From contig QCCD01000010.1 in the NCBI GenBank assembly GCA_003281405.1, forward strand, positions 1-64,000: a DNA stretch of 64,000 nucleotides, read 5' to 3'. The position numbers were made by a program, and so were the translations under genes. The first letter of the stretch is position 1, and the number at the start of each line of letters is the position of its first letter. Source of the DNA: Prochlorococcus sp. AG-347-K16. GTDB taxonomy: Bacteria > Cyanobacteriota > Cyanobacteriia > PCC-6307 > Cyanobiaceae. Of this stretch, positions 1-11,550 are shown piece by piece. The notes beneath the pieces are model-generated. The model did not search any database. It had not been told where the DNA came from and saw only the letters and a list, made by a program, of their open reading frames with translations.

Positions 1-2
1 TG

Positions 3-1373
3 AGTTCAGTCTGCAGAAGAGTTTTAAGTACAAATCTAAATGGACTTCATCAAACACAAGAAAATGAAATCTTGAATTTAGTTCGAACTATTGAGAAACA
101 AATATCAACCTTCCCTGGTCCTATTCATATAAATATTCCTATTGATAAGCCTTTAGGTATTTCATTTTTAAATAAAAAAAATGTTTTAGAGGTTTTTGAG
201 AGAATTTATTTAAAGAAAAAATATATATTTCAGGAAGTTGAAATAAAGTCTGATAAAAACAAATTCTTCGAAATTTCAGAAAATTTAAATTTAGATGAAT
301 CCGGCATTATTTTGGTAGGTCCCTATCAAGGTTCCACAAATGATTTAACTTCTTTCAATAAGTCTTTAGAACAATTACAAGAGATTACTGGTTGGCCAGT
401 ATTTGCAGATCCTGTTTCAGGTGTTTATTCTGGTTTGAGAGGGCTAGTCGTGAATTGGGAATTAGTCTTAAGAAAAAATAAAAATTCAATAAATTGTCAT
501 CAACTTTTGAGGCTTGGCCCTATGTCGTCCTCAATTGATTTGGAGAAGTTTTTAATAAACTTCAAAGGGATACAAATTCTTATAAAAGAAAAAAACTATA
601 GAAAATTGGACCCTATAAAAAAATCATTTGAATATGATTTTGGGCTATCAAATTTCACTACTCTATTGTTAGAAGAATTATCAATCAAAGAAAAAAACAA
701 AAAGTCTCTTACTCCGATGGCTTTAAATCTAATAGAGCAAGGCGAGCAGATTAAAGAAATTTTAAAAGAGAAAATCTCTCAAGATAATCAAATTACTGAG
801 TATATGCTTGCAAATCTTGTTCCAAAACTTTGGCCAACTGAAAATCCTATAATGCTCTCCGCGAGTAGCCCGATTAGAGATTGGCTTACATTTTCTGAGA
901 ACGGTACTTTAACGAGAAATTGTTTTAGCTTTAGGGGCGCTTCTGGTATAGACGGTACTTTATCTCTTGCATTAGGTATTTCTAGAATTAAAAATCCTCT
1001 ACTTCTTGTGACTGGAGATTTGGCTTTTATTCATGATATAAACGGTTGGCTGATTGAAAATTCAATCGACATGAATTTAACAATTCTTCTAATAAATAAT
1101 AATGGTGGAAATATATTTAATCGTATTTACAAAAAAAATTTAAAAGAAGATGAATTAAAAAAACTATTTCTTATGCCAAAAGAAATAAACTGGCCAAAAC
1201 TCGCAGAGGGCTATCAAGTAAACTTTAAAAGTGTGGCAAATTTTAAAAAATTACGAGAGGCATTAGATTGGAGCATTTCTATCCAGAAATCTGTAATAAT
1301 TAAAGTTGATGTTGATCCAGAAAATGAAATTTGTGAAAAAAATGCCTTGCTAGAAAAAATAATTGGCAGTTAA
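3..1373 (+). CDS. menD: MenD, SEPHCHC synthase (5' end outside window)
   Basis: Thiamine-diphosphate enzyme that joins 2-oxoglutarate to isochorismate to give SEPHCHC, a committed step of the phylloquinone/menaquinone pathway that supplies photosystem I quinone. The reading frame is already open at base 3 and carries on leftwards, so the true start lies outside; about 457 of an expected 550-600 codons are visible. Family marks are the PGPIHINIP stretch ending the N-terminal domain, and in the C-terminal cofactor domain RGASGIDGT (near 930-960) and [10 protein letters not shown] followed by INNNGGNIF, the metal/ThDP-binding region. menB follows 35 bases later on the same strand, which supports the assignment. 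A TTG at 72 is only an internal codon. Confidence 0.93.
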   Translation, partial: SSVCRRVLSTNLNGLHQTQENEILNLVRTIEKQISTFPGPIHINIPIDKPLGISFLNKKNVLEVFERIYLKKKYIFQEVEIKSDKNKFFEISENLNLDESGIILVGPYQGSTNDLTSFNKSLEQLQEITGWPVFADPVSGVYSGLRGLVVNWELVLRKNKNSINCHQLLRLGPMSSSIDLEKFLINFKGIQILIKEKNYRKLDPIKKSFEYDFGLSNFTTLLLEELSIKEKNKKSLTPMALNLIEQGEQIKEILKEKISQDNQITEYMLANLVPKLWPTENPIMLSASSPIRDWLTFSENGTLTRNCFSFRGASGIDGTLSLALGISRIKNPLLLVTGDLAFIHDINGWLIENSIDMNLTILLINNNGGNIFNRIYKKNLKEDELKKLFLMPKEINWPKLAEGYQVNFKSVANFKKLREALDWSISIQKSVIIKVDVDPENEICEKNALLEKIIGS

Positions 1374-1408
1374 ATTTATCATTTTCTATCTTTGAATAAT
1401 TAGATTTC

Positions 1409-2266
1409 ATGAAAGTATTACCTGGGAAAACAACTTTAAATTGGTCAGAATGCAAATCTTATGAGGATATATTGTTTCACAAATCAGATGAGGGGATCGC
1501 GAGAATTGCAATTAATCGGCCTGAAAAAAGAAATGCATTTAGGCCACAAACTGTAGATGAACTCATTGACGCATTTGATATCGTAAGAAATGATGAAACT
1601 ATTGGCGTAGTTCTCTTTACAGGTGCGGGACCTGACAAGAAAGGCATTTATTCTTTTTGCTCTGGAGGTGATCAGAGTGTAAGGGGTAAAAATGGATATA
1701 AAAATGATGAAGGGAAGCAGAGATTAAATGTACTTGAACTTCAAAGATTAATAAGAAGTTTGCCTAAAGTTGTTATTGCTTTAGTTCCTGGTTTCGCAAT
1801 TGGAGGAGGGCAGGTACTTCATCTAATTTGTGATCTCAGTATCGCCTCTGAAAATGCAATATTTGGTCAAACAGGTCCAAGAGTTGGTAGTTTTGATGCG
1901 GGTTTTGGATCTAGTTATTTAGCAAGACTTGTTGGTCAAAGAAAAGCAAAAGAAATTTGGTTTTTGTGTAGAAAATATAATTCCAAGGAAGCTCTGCGGA
2001 TGGGCTTGATAAATGCAATTACAAAGATTGAAGAATTAGAAGCTGAGGGTGTAATCTGGGCAAGAGAGATTTTACGAAATAGTCCAACTGCTATTCGTAT
2101 TCTTAAAGCTTCATTCAATGCAGAGAATGATGGGATTGCAGGTATTCAAGAACTATCTGGATACACAACTCAATTATTCTATTCGACTGAAGAAGCTCAA
2201 GAAGGTAGAGATGCCTTTCTTGAAAAGCGTCCACCAGACTTTTCTGACTATAAGTGGACACCCTAG
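1409..2266 (+). CDS. menB: MenB, 1,4-dihydroxy-2-naphthoyl-CoA synthase
   Basis: Crotonase-fold enzyme that closes the naphthoquinone ring of o-succinylbenzoyl-CoA in phylloquinone synthesis. At 285 residues it has the normal family length. Visible marks are [10 protein letters not shown] (residues 84-93, oxyanion-hole region with the MenB-type GGDQ), GFAIGGGQ (128-135) and TGPRVGSFD (155-163), the last typical of MenB rather than of fatty-acid crotonases. The start is an ATG 35 bases after menD. It is followed at 36 bases by glgA, so menD-menB-glgA-murF may be cotranscribed although the last two serve other pathways. Confidence 0.96.
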   Translation: MKVLPGKTTLNWSECKSYEDILFHKSDEGIARIAINRPEKRNAFRPQTVDELIDAFDIVRNDETIGVVLFTGAGPDKKGIYSFCSGGDQSVRGKNGYKNDEGKQRLNVLELQRLIRSLPKVVIALVPGFAIGGGQVLHLICDLSIASENAIFGQTGPRVGSFDAGFGSSYLARLVGQRKAKEIWFLCRKYNSKEALRMGLINAITKIEELEAEGVIWAREILRNSPTAIRILKASFNAENDGIAGIQELSGYTTQLFYSTEEAQEGRDAFLEKRPPDFSDYKWTP

Positions 2267-2302
2267 TTTATTTTTCAAAAGAACTTTTTTAAATAATTAT
2301 CA

Positions 2303-3754
2303 ATGAGAATTCTTCTTGCCGCTGCTGAATGTGCTCCAATGATCAAAGTTGGAGGTATGGGAGATGTGGTTGGTTCGTTGCCTCCATCTTTGATAAAACT
2401 TGGTCACGATGTAAGGGTAATAATTCCTGGATATGGAAAATTGTGGAGTCTTTTAGAGGTATCGAATGAACCAGTCTTTAGATCAAATACAATGGGCACT
2501 GATTTTGCCGTATATGAAGCGAAACATCCCATTCACAATTATGTGATTTACCTAGTGGGTCATCCAACATTTGACTCTGACCAAATATATGGAGGCGAAA
2601 ATGAGGACTGGCGCTTTACATTTTTTGCTAGTGCTACTGCAGAATTTGCTTGGAATTGTTGGAAACCTCAAGTTCTCCATTGCCATGATTGGCACACTGG
2701 AATGATTCCTGTTTGGATGCATCAGGATCCCGAAATTAGTACTGTCTTCACAATTCATAATTTAAAATACCAAGGCCCTTGGAGGTGGAAACTTGAAAAA
2801 ATGACTTGGTGTCCTTGGTATATGCATGGAGACCACACTATGGCTGCGGCAATGTTGTACGCAGATAGGGTCAATGCTGTTTCTCCGACTTATGCAGATG
2901 AGATTAAAACCCATGAATACGGGGAAAGCCTCGAAGGATTACTTAATTACATTTCAGGTAAATTAAGGGGAATTCTTAATGGCATAGATCTTGATGAATG
3001 GAATCCAGCCAAAGATCCAGTTTTACCTGCAAAATTCAGTATTAAGAATTTAGAAAATAGGCTAGAAAATAAGAAAATTCTGCAGAGAGAAATGGGTCTC
3101 GAAGTTAATCCTAAAAAATATCTCTTAGGTATGGTTAGTAGGTTAGTTGATCAGAAAGGGGTTGACTTACTTCTACAAGTATCAAGAAGACTTTTAGCCT
3201 ATACAGATTCTCAAATAGCTGTTTTAGGGACTGGAGATAGATATTTAGAGTCTGGATTATGGCAACTGGCACTAGATTACCCAGGAAGATTTTCAGTATT
3301 TCTTACATATGATGATTCTTTATCAAGGCTTATATATGGAGGTTCTGATGCATTCTTAATGCCCAGTAGATTTGAACCTTGTGGGATTAGTCAACTCCTG
3401 GCTATGAGATATGGATCTATTCCAATAGTGAGGCGAGTTGGAGGTTTAGTTGATACAGTTTTACCTCATGATCCAGAAAATAATAGTGGTACAGGTTTCT
3501 GCTTTGATCGCTTTGAACCTATAGATTTCTATACTTCTTTAGTGAGGTCTTGGGAAGCCTTTAGGCATAAAGATAGTTGGGAATTACTACAAAAAAGAGC
3601 AATGAGCCAAAAATTTAGTTGGCAAAGATCAGCTCTTGAATACGAAATTATGTATAAGGATGTTTGCGGAATAAAGGAACCATCACCAGATATTGCTGAA
3701 GTTGAGAAATTTTCTTATGGACAATCAGCTGATCCATCTTTAAAAAAAGTATGA
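2303..3754 (+). CDS. glgA: Glycogen synthase (ADP-glucose dependent)
   Basis: GT5 glycosyltransferase that extends alpha-1,4-glucan from ADP-glucose, the carbon store used through the night. The 483-residue length is normal for bacterial GlgA. The N-terminal [10 protein letters not shown] (residues 15-24) is the ADP-glucose-binding KxGG motif, and [11 protein letters not shown] in the C-terminal GT-B domain holds the conserved E-x-x-x-G signature. The start is an ATG directly before [11 protein letters not shown], as in homologues. It lies 36 bases after menB and 12 bases before murF. Confidence 0.97.
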   Translation: MRILLAAAECAPMIKVGGMGDVVGSLPPSLIKLGHDVRVIIPGYGKLWSLLEVSNEPVFRSNTMGTDFAVYEAKHPIHNYVIYLVGHPTFDSDQIYGGENEDWRFTFFASATAEFAWNCWKPQVLHCHDWHTGMIPVWMHQDPEISTVFTIHNLKYQGPWRWKLEKMTWCPWYMHGDHTMAAAMLYADRVNAVSPTYADEIKTHEYGESLEGLLNYISGKLRGILNGIDLDEWNPAKDPVLPAKFSIKNLENRLENKKILQREMGLEVNPKKYLLGMVSRLVDQKGVDLLLQVSRRLLAYTDSQIAVLGTGDRYLESGLWQLALDYPGRFSVFLTYDDSLSRLIYGGSDAFLMPSRFEPCGISQLLAMRYGSIPIVRRVGGLVDTVLPHDPENNSGTGFCFDRFEPIDFYTSLVRSWEAFRHKDSWELLQKRAMSQKFSWQRSALEYEIMYKDVCGIKEPSPDIAEVEKFSYGQSADPSLKKV

Positions 3755-3766
3755 CTTAAATTCTTA

Positions 3767-5140
3767 ATGGATCTTTCTTTATTAGAGTTAAAAGATGTTT
3801 TGGGTGATATTAAAAATCTGGGCGAGGGAGGAATAGATTCCTTAAATTTTAATAATATAAGTATCGATAGTAGAACTTGTTTAAAAAATGATCTTTTTGT
3901 AGCTATAAAGGGTAAAAATTTTGACGGACATAGTTTTCTTCCAGAGGTTTTAAATAAAGGGGTTAAATCAGTAGTTATAAAAGATGGTATGCAGGAATTA
4001 CTTCCTGATAATTTTCCTTGTTGGGTTGTGAATGACACTTTAGAGGCATTTCAAAAATTAACCTTGCTCAAAAGAAAAAAATTAAGTATCCCTGTGGTTG
4101 CGATAACTGGTTCAGTCGGTAAAACAACTACAAAAGAAATGGTTGGTGAAGTTTTAAAGAAACTTGGAAAAATTAAATTATCTCATGCAAATTTCAATAA
4201 TGAGATTGGGGTGGGTCTTTCTATTCTTGCCACAGATAAAGAAGATAAAGTTTTAGTCCTTGAGATGGGAATGAGAGGCCTTGGCCAGATAGAAAATTTA
4301 TCTAAATATAGTGAACCCAATATTGCAGTAATTACTAACATTGGGACAGCCCATATTGGTTTGTTAGGATCTAAAAAAAATATTACTTATGCAAAGTGTG
4401 AAATTAGTAAATTTTTAAATCCCAAAGGAGTTGTAATAATACCAGCAAATGATTTACTTCTTGAAGAAACTTTAAGAAAATACTGGAAAGGTAGAGTAAT
4501 AAAAGTAGAACTTTTAAATATAGAAAATCAAAAGGAGAGTTTTAAGAAAGATGAGAATTTGCGAGGATTTTATAATCCTTCGAAAAAAACAATTTTAATT
4601 GAAGAAAATACTTTTGAAATTTCATTTGAGGGATTTCATAATGCTTCAAATTTCTTATTTGCTTATGCAGTTGCTAAAGAGTTAGGCATTGATTTTTCAA
4701 GTTTTAATAAATTTGATTTTGTAAGTTTAGGTGGAAGGAATAAAATTCTTAAATCAGTAAAAACAACAATATATGATGAATCATATAATGCTTCGCCGGA
4801 GTCAGTAAAAGCATGTATTAAAAACCTGCTCGAAAAACCAAGAAATAAATTTTTTATATTTGGAAGTATGCAAGAATTGGGAAAAGAATCTGAGAAATAT
4901 CACAAAGAAATATTCAACTTAATAAATAATTCAGATATAGAAAAATGTTTATTTATTTGCGATAAAGAAAATGAAAAAATTTATACCAATTATCTAAAAG
5001 ATAAGAATAAATTCTTAGTTTTAAATAATATTAAAGATATACCTCAAGAGATAAACAAATCTACAAAAAAAGGTGATTCTATTCTTATAAAAGGGAGCAG
5101 ATGTTGGCAACTTGAAAAAATTATTGAATTAATTAACTAG
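3767..5140 (+). CDS. murF: MurF, UDP-MurNAc-tripeptide--D-Ala-D-Ala ligase
   Basis: Cytoplasmic Mur ligase that adds D-Ala-D-Ala to the UDP-MurNAc tripeptide, completing the peptidoglycan stem peptide. The ATP-binding loop [12 protein letters not shown] is at residues 113-124, an N-terminal substrate domain precedes it ([18 protein letters not shown]) and a C-terminal domain carries [11 protein letters not shown]. Length 457 residues is normal. The start is an ATG 12 bases after glgA. Its last 12 bases overlap the end of the convergent glmU, so the two mRNAs are complementary at their 3' ends. Confidence 0.95.
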   Translation: MDLSLLELKDVLGDIKNLGEGGIDSLNFNNISIDSRTCLKNDLFVAIKGKNFDGHSFLPEVLNKGVKSVVIKDGMQELLPDNFPCWVVNDTLEAFQKLTLLKRKKLSIPVVAITGSVGKTTTKEMVGEVLKKLGKIKLSHANFNNEIGVGLSILATDKEDKVLVLEMGMRGLGQIENLSKYSEPNIAVITNIGTAHIGLLGSKKNITYAKCEISKFLNPKGVVIIPANDLLLEETLRKYWKGRVIKVELLNIENQKESFKKDENLRGFYNPSKKTILIEENTFEISFEGFHNASNFLFAYAVAKELGIDFSSFNKFDFVSLGGRNKILKSVKTTIYDESYNASPESVKACIKNLLEKPRNKFFIFGSMQELGKESEKYHKEIFNLINNSDIEKCLFICDKENEKIYTNYLKDKNKFLVLNNIKDIPQEINKSTKKGDSILIKGSRCWQLEKIIELIN

Positions 5141-6490
5141 ATCAGGATTTCCTTTTTTCCAATTCTCTATATTTACTTGCTTAGTTCTTGAGATCGCTAA
5201 TGAATTATCTTTAGAGTCTTTTGTGATCACTGAACCAGCACCTGTTGTTACTGATTCCCCTAGATTTATTGGCGCTACAAAAACTGTGTTTGCTCCAATA
5301 CTGGAATTTCTTCCAATTTTTGTTTGATGTTTTTTTTGTCCATCAAAATTTGCAGTAATGGTGCCTGCTCCAATATTTGTAGATCTTCCAATAATAGAAT
5401 CACCAATATAACTTAGATGGTTTACTTTAGATTCATCCTCTAATTTACTATTTTTGATCTCAACAAAATTTCCTATTTTGCAATGGGAAGATATTTTGGA
5501 ATTAGGCCTTATATGACTATAAGGGCCAATTTTTATATAATCCATTATCTGAGAATCATAAACAGTAGAGTTTAAAATTTCACAATTTAATCCCACATTA
5601 GAATTTTCAATAAAAGTATTTGGACCGATAATGCAATGACTATTTATTTTTGTATTTCCTCTTATATGTGTATTAGCCTCTATGACTACATCCTTACCAA
5701 TTTCAGCTTCTTCACTAATTGAACAACTTGCTTTATTTATAAAAGTTACACCATTAAGCATATGTTTTTCTTTAATTGAATTCTGAAAACATTCTTCGCA
5801 CTCTGATAGTTGAATTCTGTTATTAATTCCTTGAAGCTCTTCATTATCCTCTACCTCGAGACTTAAGGAATTTTTTAGCAAAGATATTGTATCTGTTAAA
5901 TAAATTTCTTTTTGATTATTATCGCTTTGCAAGGTATTAATTATTTCTGACAAGTTACCCCAGTTAAAACAGTAAATACCTGCATTTATTAATAGATTTT
6001 CTCTTTCTAGATCATTGCAATCTTTTTCTTCAACAATTCTCTCTATAAAATCCCCCTTTAAAAAAACTCTGCCATATCCATGAGGATTTGTTTTCTTTGT
6101 GGTAATTAAAGAAACATCAGCATTTTTTGTTTCGTGTAAATACAAAAGTCTTTCTAGAGTACTAGGCCTAATGAGTGGCACATCGCCATTAAGTACCAAA
6201 AGTTTTCCTTCATGTTTTTTTACTTCTTTACAAAGCACCTGGATAGCATGACCTGTTCCTGCTTGAGGTTCTTGAACAACAACATGGATTTTTTTATCAT
6301 TTGGGATTGACTTTTGTACTTCTTTTGATTTGTGTCCAGTAATTACGAAAATCTTATCAGGTTTTAATTCAACACATGAATCAATTACTCTTTGTAGAAG
6401 ACTTTTGCCAGAAATTTTATGTAAAACTTTTGGCAATGAGCTTTCCATCCTGGTGCCCTTGCCTGCCGCTAATATCGCAACACTTAACAT
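5129..6490 (-). CDS. glmU: GlmU, bifunctional GlcNAc-1-P uridyltransferase / GlcN-1-P acetyltransferase
   Basis: Makes UDP-GlcNAc in two steps, feeding peptidoglycan and surface glycans. The N-terminal pyrophosphorylase domain shows LAAGKGTRM (residues 7-15) followed by LPKVLH, and GTGHAIQ. The C-terminal half is a left-handed beta-helix of hexapeptide repeats holding the acetyltransferase site ([20 protein letters not shown], then NHLSYIGD and [13 protein letters not shown]). Length 453 is normal. ATG start at 6490. It is convergent with murF, so two precursor-supply genes meet tail to tail with a 12-base overlap. Confidence 0.97.
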   Translation of the reverse strand: MLSVAILAAGKGTRMESSLPKVLHKISGKSLLQRVIDSCVELKPDKIFVITGHKSKEVQKSIPNDKKIHVVVQEPQAGTGHAIQVLCKEVKKHEGKLLVLNGDVPLIRPSTLERLLYLHETKNADVSLITTKKTNPHGYGRVFLKGDFIERIVEEKDCNDLERENLLINAGIYCFNWGNLSEIINTLQSDNNQKEIYLTDTISLLKNSLSLEVEDNEELQGINNRIQLSECEECFQNSIKEKHMLNGVTFINKASCSISEEAEIGKDVVIEANTHIRGNTKINSHCIIGPNTFIENSNVGLNCEILNSTVYDSQIMDYIKIGPYSHIRPNSKISSHCKIGNFVEIKNSKLEDESKVNHLSYIGDSIIGRSTNIGAGTITANFDGQKKHQTKIGRNSSIGANTVFVAPINLGESVTTGAGSVITKDSKDNSLAISRTKQVNIENWKKGNPDLVN

Positions 6491-6515
6491 GTTTATTTGA
6501 AATCCTAATTTAAAT

Positions 6516-7421
6516 CTAACTCTTAACGGATAACTTCGTCATTCCCCACTTCTCTCTCCACTTATTTGTAGATAATAGATTTGAGAATAATTGCTCATCT
6601 AATCTTCTCCTGATTATATCGTCATTACTTGAGTTCAAATCTTGATCTCTATATGGAATACTAGCTTTAGTTAAGAGATGTTCTTCTTCCATTAAAGATA
6701 ACTTTTCGAAATTAAAATTAGGTTTCAATTTATTATTATCAAATTTTGATATTGCGACAGTTCCCTGACTCCAAAAAGATCTTTTTTTAAAACTTGGCTT
6801 AATAGTAAAAATTTCTAATCCTAGATTTCTTAGGGTTTTTCTTACTGCCGCTGATGAAGAATAAGTTATTAAATATCCCTGAGGATTAAGATTTTCTGTG
6901 ACTTTGGATAAAAATTCAATTGTCCATACTTGTGGGCATTTTTGAGGAGAAAAACCATCTAAATAAATTAGATCGAATTTAATAGATGAAGGAATAATCT
7001 TGATTTGTTCTCTAGCATCACCCCACAAAATACTGCATTTAAAAAATTGATCCTCAAAGTAATCTTTTCGATAAAGTGATTCAAATATTTTTTTGACTTT
7101 TGGATCCCATAATTTATGGAAAGATTCATTTCTAAGAGAATATTCAAGAGGTTTTTTATCAATATCCAATGCATACAAATTTAAATGTGATTTTTGTTTA
7201 ATTAATTCATCTAATAAAGAAGCGGAATTGTATCCTAAACCAAAACATATATCCAAAACATTAAGAGATTTGCCCTTAAATCTATGCAAATTAGAAGTAG
7301 CTGTAAACTTTGACTTTGTTTCCTCCAATGCGCCCAATAAACTATGGAAGTTCTCTTGAAAAAAAACACTTCTTAAAGAGTAACTACCGTCTTTAGTTAA
7401 AACTTCTATTAATTCAGACAA
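6516..7421 (-). CDS. MnmC-like SAM-dependent methyltransferase (DUF752)
   Basis: Resembles the methyltransferase half of MnmC, which finishes 5-methylaminomethyl-2-thiouridine at tRNA position 34. Visible marks are the Rossmann motif [16 protein letters not shown], an acidic SAM-contact segment [13 protein letters not shown], and the diagnostic [18 protein letters not shown]. The second half of E. coli MnmC, an FAD-dependent oxidase, is missing: the protein is only 301 residues, as usual for cyanobacterial stand-alone forms. The predicted start is TTG; no nearby ATG competes. It sits 25 bases upstream of glmU on the same strand and 12 bases after aroA. The tRNA role is inferred from the family. 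Confidence 0.8.
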   Translation of the reverse strand: MSELIEVLTKDGSYSLRSVFFQENFHSLLGALEETKSKFTATSNLHRFKGKSLNVLDICFGLGYNSASLLDELIKQKSHLNLYALDIDKKPLEYSLRNESFHKLWDPKVKKIFESLYRKDYFEDQFFKCSILWGDAREQIKIIPSSIKFDLIYLDGFSPQKCPQVWTIEFLSKVTENLNPQGYLITYSSSAAVRKTLRNLGLEIFTIKPSFKKRSFWSQGTVAISKFDNNKLKPNFNFEKLSLMEEEHLLTKASIPYRDQDLNSSNDDIIRRRLDEQLFSNLLSTNKWREKWGMTKLSVKS

Positions 7422-7433
7422 AAACTTTGTTGG

Positions 7434-8744
7434 TTAGTGAGTTAGTTTAGCCAGCTCTTCCCAAAAAGTTGGATACGAGACGCTAGCAGCATCAGATCTA
7501 ATGATTTTTGAGGTGCCTTTAGCAAGAAGTGAAGCAATAGCAAGACTCATTGCTACTCGATGATCTGTCTCACTATCTACCTCGGCAGAGTGAAATTTTG
7601 ATTGCCCATTAATTATTAACCCATCCTCTTTTTCTATTACTTCAGCGCCGAATTTTTGTAACTGTCGTGCCATGACTTTTAATCGATCTGTCTCCTTAAC
7701 TCTTAATTCTTGTGCATCCTTAATTTCAGAAACTCCATTGCAAAAACAGGCAGCCACTGTAAGGATAGGAATTTCATCTATAAGTTTTGGGAGAATATCT
7801 CCTTCAATTGTGAATGATCTTAAATTCTTTGAAGTCTTTACTTTGATTGATCCAATAGGTTCACCTGCAATAGTCGATTTATCTAAAATCTCATAATTGC
7901 ACCCCATTGAATCCATTACATTTAAAATCCCTGTTCTAGTAGGATTCAATCCGACATTCTTAATTAAAACCTCTGAATTTGGAACAATAGATGCAGCAAT
8001 CATCCAAAAAGATGCAGAGCTTATGTCTCCAGGAATTAATATTCTCTGACCAATTAAGTTGCTCCCTGACTTGATAACTATATTCCTTCCGAATTCTCCT
8101 CTGATACTGATGTCTGCTCCAAATGCTTTTAGCATTCTTTCAGTATGATCTCTTGAAGATGCTGGTTCAATTACAGAGGTGGTTCCAGAAGCATTGAGGC
8201 CTGCCAATAATATTGCCGATTTTACTTGGGCACTTGCCACTGGAGTTCCAATAACACATCCCTTAAGTTTTTTCCCATTAATTGAAATTGGAGCTTTGTT
8301 ACCGCCTTCCCTTCCATAAATTTTGCCACCCATCAAAGATAACGGTTTGCCAACTCTCCTCATTGGCCTTTCGTTAAGAGAAGCGTCCCCGGTTAAGATG
8401 AAATTCTTACCTTCTTGTGCGGCTAATAAACCCATTAATAATCTCATAGTGGTTCCTGAATTTCCACAATTGAGAATTTCTTTTGGCTCTTTTAAGCCTT
8501 CAAGACCTAATCCTGAAATCGTAAAAGGCTTATTTTTTTTTATTTCTGGTATATTTACACCTAACTTTCTTAGACAATCAGCAGTTGAAAGTGGATCTTC
8601 AGAATGTAAGAACCCCTCAATAGTCGTCTCACCCTTAGCAATACTTCCTATTATTAAAGCTCTATGAGAAATAGATTTATCTCCAGGTACTTCTACTTTT
8701 CCTTTTAAATTAACTCCACCTTTTATTGTGCGGATATTATTCAT
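7434..8744 (-). CDS. aroA: AroA, EPSP synthase
   Basis: 3-Phosphoshikimate 1-carboxyvinyltransferase of the shikimate pathway, target of glyphosate. I chose the ATG at 8744 (436 residues), which places [11 protein letters not shown] at residues 19-29 where the family has it; an upstream in-frame TTG at 8783 would add 13 residues without family support. Other marks are [18 protein letters not shown] (PEP-binding), RDHTERML, and the C-terminal KETDRL and [11 protein letters not shown]. It appears to head a reverse unit with the MnmC-like gene and glmU. Confidence 0.96.
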   Translation of the reverse strand: MNNIRTIKGGVNLKGKVEVPGDKSISHRALIIGSIAKGETTIEGFLHSEDPLSTADCLRKLGVNIPEIKKNKPFTISGLGLEGLKEPKEILNCGNSGTTMRLLMGLLAAQEGKNFILTGDASLNERPMRRVGKPLSLMGGKIYGREGGNKAPISINGKKLKGCVIGTPVASAQVKSAILLAGLNASGTTSVIEPASSRDHTERMLKAFGADISIRGEFGRNIVIKSGSNLIGQRILIPGDISSASFWMIAASIVPNSEVLIKNVGLNPTRTGILNVMDSMGCNYEILDKSTIAGEPIGSIKVKTSKNLRSFTIEGDILPKLIDEIPILTVAACFCNGVSEIKDAQELRVKETDRLKVMARQLQKFGAEVIEKEDGLIINGQSKFHSAEVDSETDHRVAMSLAIASLLAKGTSKIIRSDAASVSYPTFWEELAKLTH

Positions 8745-8872
8745 TTTCAAATTAATTAATTGATAAGATTTCTGTAAAAACAAATTAGTTTTATATTATC
8801 AATAAGTTTGTTTTTTAAAAAAAAATAATCAAATTAAGTAACTGTTTTCTATAATAAACTCAGAAAAAGGTT

Positions 8873-9607
8873 TTGATTATTAATCTTACTTATTATCACG
8901 TTGCAAAGGATGTTCCGGAATTTAATCCCGATATTGCCGTTGTAATTGATGTCTTAAGAGCTACAACAACAATTGCTTGGGCTCTTAAAAATGGAGCTGA
9001 TTCAATACAAGTTTTTGCAGATTTAGATTTATTAAAAGAATCTGCAATTAAGTGGCAAGCTGAAAAGAGACTATTGCTTGGAGAGAGAGGCGGAAAGAAG
9101 ATTGAGGACTTTGATTTAGGAAATTCTCCTTTATCAGTTACAAAAAAAATTGTTAATGGTAAAAGACTATTTATGAGTACTACTAATGGGACTAAATCAT
9201 TGCAAAAAGTTCAAAATGCTAAGCATTTATTTGCTATGGGTCTCCCAAATAGGAAAGCAGTTGCCGAAAAAATAATTTCATTAAAAAGTGAAAATGTTTT
9301 AATACTTGGTAGTGGTTGGGAAGGTACTTATTCACTTGAGGATTCTTTAGCTGCTGGTGCTTTGGCCTCATACCTAAAACAGAACTGTGATTTCGAAATT
9401 AATATTCTGAATGATGAATTACAAGCTGCATTGGCACTTTGGGATGTCTGGAAAAATGATATTTTGAAATGTTTAAAAACAGCAACCCATGGCAAAAGAT
9501 TGACAAGTCTTGGAGATTATGAGGATGATTTTAAGTGTTGCTCTGAACTTGATTGCTTAGATATTGTTCCAGCTCAAGTTGAAAGAGGTGTGATTCGTGC
9601 CTCATGA
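8873..9607 (+). CDS. comB: ComB-like 2-phosphosulfolactate phosphatase
   Basis: Family of Mg-dependent acid phosphatases first known from coenzyme M synthesis. Cyanobacteria do not make coenzyme M, so the substrate here is unknown. Family marks are AVVIDVLRATTTIAWAL near residues 21-37, LLLGERGGKKI, and MSTTNGTKSLQ. Length 244 is typical. The start is a TTG preceded by AAAAAGG; no better codon is nearby. It is divergent from aroA across about 130 AT-rich bases and followed by the nitrilase-family gene. Confidence 0.82.
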   Translation: MIINLTYYHVAKDVPEFNPDIAVVIDVLRATTTIAWALKNGADSIQVFADLDLLKESAIKWQAEKRLLLGERGGKKIEDFDLGNSPLSVTKKIVNGKRLFMSTTNGTKSLQKVQNAKHLFAMGLPNRKAVAEKIISLKSENVLILGSGWEGTYSLEDSLAAGALASYLKQNCDFEINILNDELQAALALWDVWKNDILKCLKTATHGKRLTSLGDYEDDFKCCSELDCLDIVPAQVERGVIRAS

Positions 9608-9637
9608 TTTACGAATTGGTTCATTAGGAGTAAAGTC

Positions 9638-10465
9638 TTGACTGATTTTTTGGTAGCTGCATTGCAAATTACAAGTACTTCAAATGTTGAAGCAAATTTC
9701 ACTGAAGCAGAAGAACAGATTGAATTAGCTGCTAGAAGAGGTGCTGAGTTAATAGGCTTGCCGGAGAATTTTGCTTTTTTAGGAGGAGATGATGAAAAAC
9801 TTAGATTAGCTTCTGAATTGTCAGAGAAGTGTGCAAATTTTCTAAAAACTATGTCACAAAGATATCAAGTATTTCTTTTGGGAGGGGGGTATCCTGTCCC
9901 TGCTGGTGATGATAGTCATACTTTTAATAGGTCAGCCTTATTTGGGAAAGATGGACAGGTTTTGGCAAAATACGACAAGATTCATTTGTTTGATGTTGAT
10001 TTGCCAGATGGAAACCTATACAAGGAATCATCAACTATTTTATCTGGAGCAGAGTATCCACCTGTTGTAGATGTTCCAGGTTTATGCAAAATAGGACTGT
10101 CGATTTGTTACGACGTTAGATTTCCTGAACTCTATAGATATTTGTCTTCCAATGGTGCAGAGCTAATTATGATTCCCGCAGCTTTTACAGCATTTACTGG
10201 GAAAGATCATTGGCAAATCCTATTACAAGCAAGAGCAATTGAGAATACAGCATATGTAGTCGCTCCAGCTCAAACTGGGATTCATTATGGAAGAAGGCAA
10301 AGTCATGGCCATGCAATGGTAATTGACCCTTGGGGTACAGTTTTATCTGATGCTGGAAAAACTCAGGGAGCCGCAATAGCACCTGCTGATAAAGAAAGAG
10401 TAAAGAAAATTAGGGAACAGATGCCAAGCCTTAAACATAGGAAAAATAAATTGTTTTCAAACTAA
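9638..10465 (+). CDS. Nitrilase-family C-N hydrolase (Nit1/Nit2-like amidase)
   Basis: Carbon-nitrogen hydrolase close to the Nit1/Nit2 branch, whose members repair deaminated glutathione or hydrolyse omega-amides; the exact substrate cannot be read off. The catalytic triad is visible: Glu43 in LPENF, Lys114 in YDKIHLFD, and Cys157 in SICYDVRFPELYR. The C-terminal HGHAMVIDPWG is also typical. It starts with TTG, made convincing by an AGGAG Shine-Dalgarno sequence seven bases upstream (9626-9630). Its stop overlaps the next start (TAATG), so it is translationally linked to the cell-wall amidase. Confidence 0.88.
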   Translation: MTDFLVAALQITSTSNVEANFTEAEEQIELAARRGAELIGLPENFAFLGGDDEKLRLASELSEKCANFLKTMSQRYQVFLLGGGYPVPAGDDSHTFNRSALFGKDGQVLAKYDKIHLFDVDLPDGNLYKESSTILSGAEYPPVVDVPGLCKIGLSICYDVRFPELYRYLSSNGAELIMIPAAFTAFTGKDHWQILLQARAIENTAYVVAPAQTGIHYGRRQSHGHAMVIDPWGTVLSDAGKTQGAAIAPADKERVKKIREQMPSLKHRKNKLFSN

Positions 10466-11550
10466 TGATAAAGTTTTTAGATAATAGACTTTTTCGTTAT
10501 TTATCCGTTTTTTTATTTTTAAATTCTTCAATACTTCCAGTTAAATCTTCAAGTGCTCTTGCGGCATGGGCTATAAATACTAATGGGGTTTTAGAATTAA
10601 GAACGAAATCAAATACTAATTTAAAAGCTTACTTTCAGAAGGCTAACCAAATATCGGGAGATAGGTTCTGGGTAGATTTCCCAGGAGAATTAAAAAATCC
10701 CAGAACAATAAAAGGTAATGGTCAAATAAAAGAAATTAGATTAGGTAAACCAGTTAAGGGTAAAACAAGACTTGTAATTGAATTTAAGGAAGAGACTTAT
10801 TTGAACCCTTTGACTTGGCAATTGGTTGGCTTAGATCAAAATAGATGGAGAATTAAACTATTTAACCCAAAAAATTCATTTAAAAAGATTGGTGAAGGTT
10901 TAGTTAATAAGACAAGAGGAAAAATCAAAGCAAATAAAGATTTAATTCAAAAGAAGAAAAACAATTATGGTTTCTTGAAACTACCAGAGGTAAAACGAAA
11001 TAAGTTTGAGGTTGTAATCGATCCGGGGCATGGAGGACCTGACCCAGGAGCAATAGGTATTGGGGGTATTAGAGAAACAGATGTTGTTCTAGAGGTTTCA
11101 AAAATAGTTAAAAAATTTCTTTCTGAGAAAGGTGTCAAAGTAAGGTTGACTAGAACAAATGAAGTTGATTTGGATTTGCCTCCAAGAGTTTCCATTGCTA
11201 ATAATACTGATGCAGATATCTTTGTAAGTATTCATGCAAATGCTTCAAGAGGTAAAAGAAGAGACATAAATGGATTGGAAACCTTTTATTACAGGGGGTG
11301 GAGAGGAAGATTACTCGCGAAAAGAATTCAAAAACAAATTTTAAGAGTTTCCCCTGGGAGTCCTGATCGAGGAGTTAAACAAGGTCGGTTTTATGTAATT
11401 AAAAATACTAGGATGCCAGCAGTCCTTGTAGAAATTGGATTTTTAACGGGAAGATTAGATGCAAGAAGATTAGAAAAAATAACACATCGAAAAAGATTAG
11501 CCTATGCAATTGCAAAAGGCATCCTTGAATATCTAGATAAAGTAGGGTGA
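10465..11550 (+). CDS. amiC: N-acetylmuramoyl-L-alanine amidase (AMIN + Amidase_3)
   Basis: Exported zinc amidase that cleaves the MurNAc-L-Ala bond during cell separation and wall turnover. It has an N-terminal signal segment (residues about 10-34, ending near ALAAWA), an AMIN-like beta domain (about 35-135) for envelope targeting, a Lys-rich linker, and an Amidase_3 catalytic domain (183-358). Zinc ligands and catalytic residues are visible: His189 in DPGHGG, Glu204 in IRETD, His257 in SIHANA and Glu323 in VEIGFL. It overlaps the preceding gene by one base and murI by four (GTGA), giving a tight wall-metabolism unit. Confidence 0.9.
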   Translation: MIKFLDNRLFRYLSVFLFLNSSILPVKSSSALAAWAINTNGVLELRTKSNTNLKAYFQKANQISGDRFWVDFPGELKNPRTIKGNGQIKEIRLGKPVKGKTRLVIEFKEETYLNPLTWQLVGLDQNRWRIKLFNPKNSFKKIGEGLVNKTRGKIKANKDLIQKKKNNYGFLKLPEVKRNKFEVVIDPGHGGPDPGAIGIGGIRETDVVLEVSKIVKKFLSEKGVKVRLTRTNEVDLDLPPRVSIANNTDADIFVSIHANASRGKRRDINGLETFYYRGWRGRLLAKRIQKQILRVSPGSPDRGVKQGRFYVIKNTRMPAVLVEIGFLTGRLDARRLEKITHRKRLAYAIAKGILEYLDKVG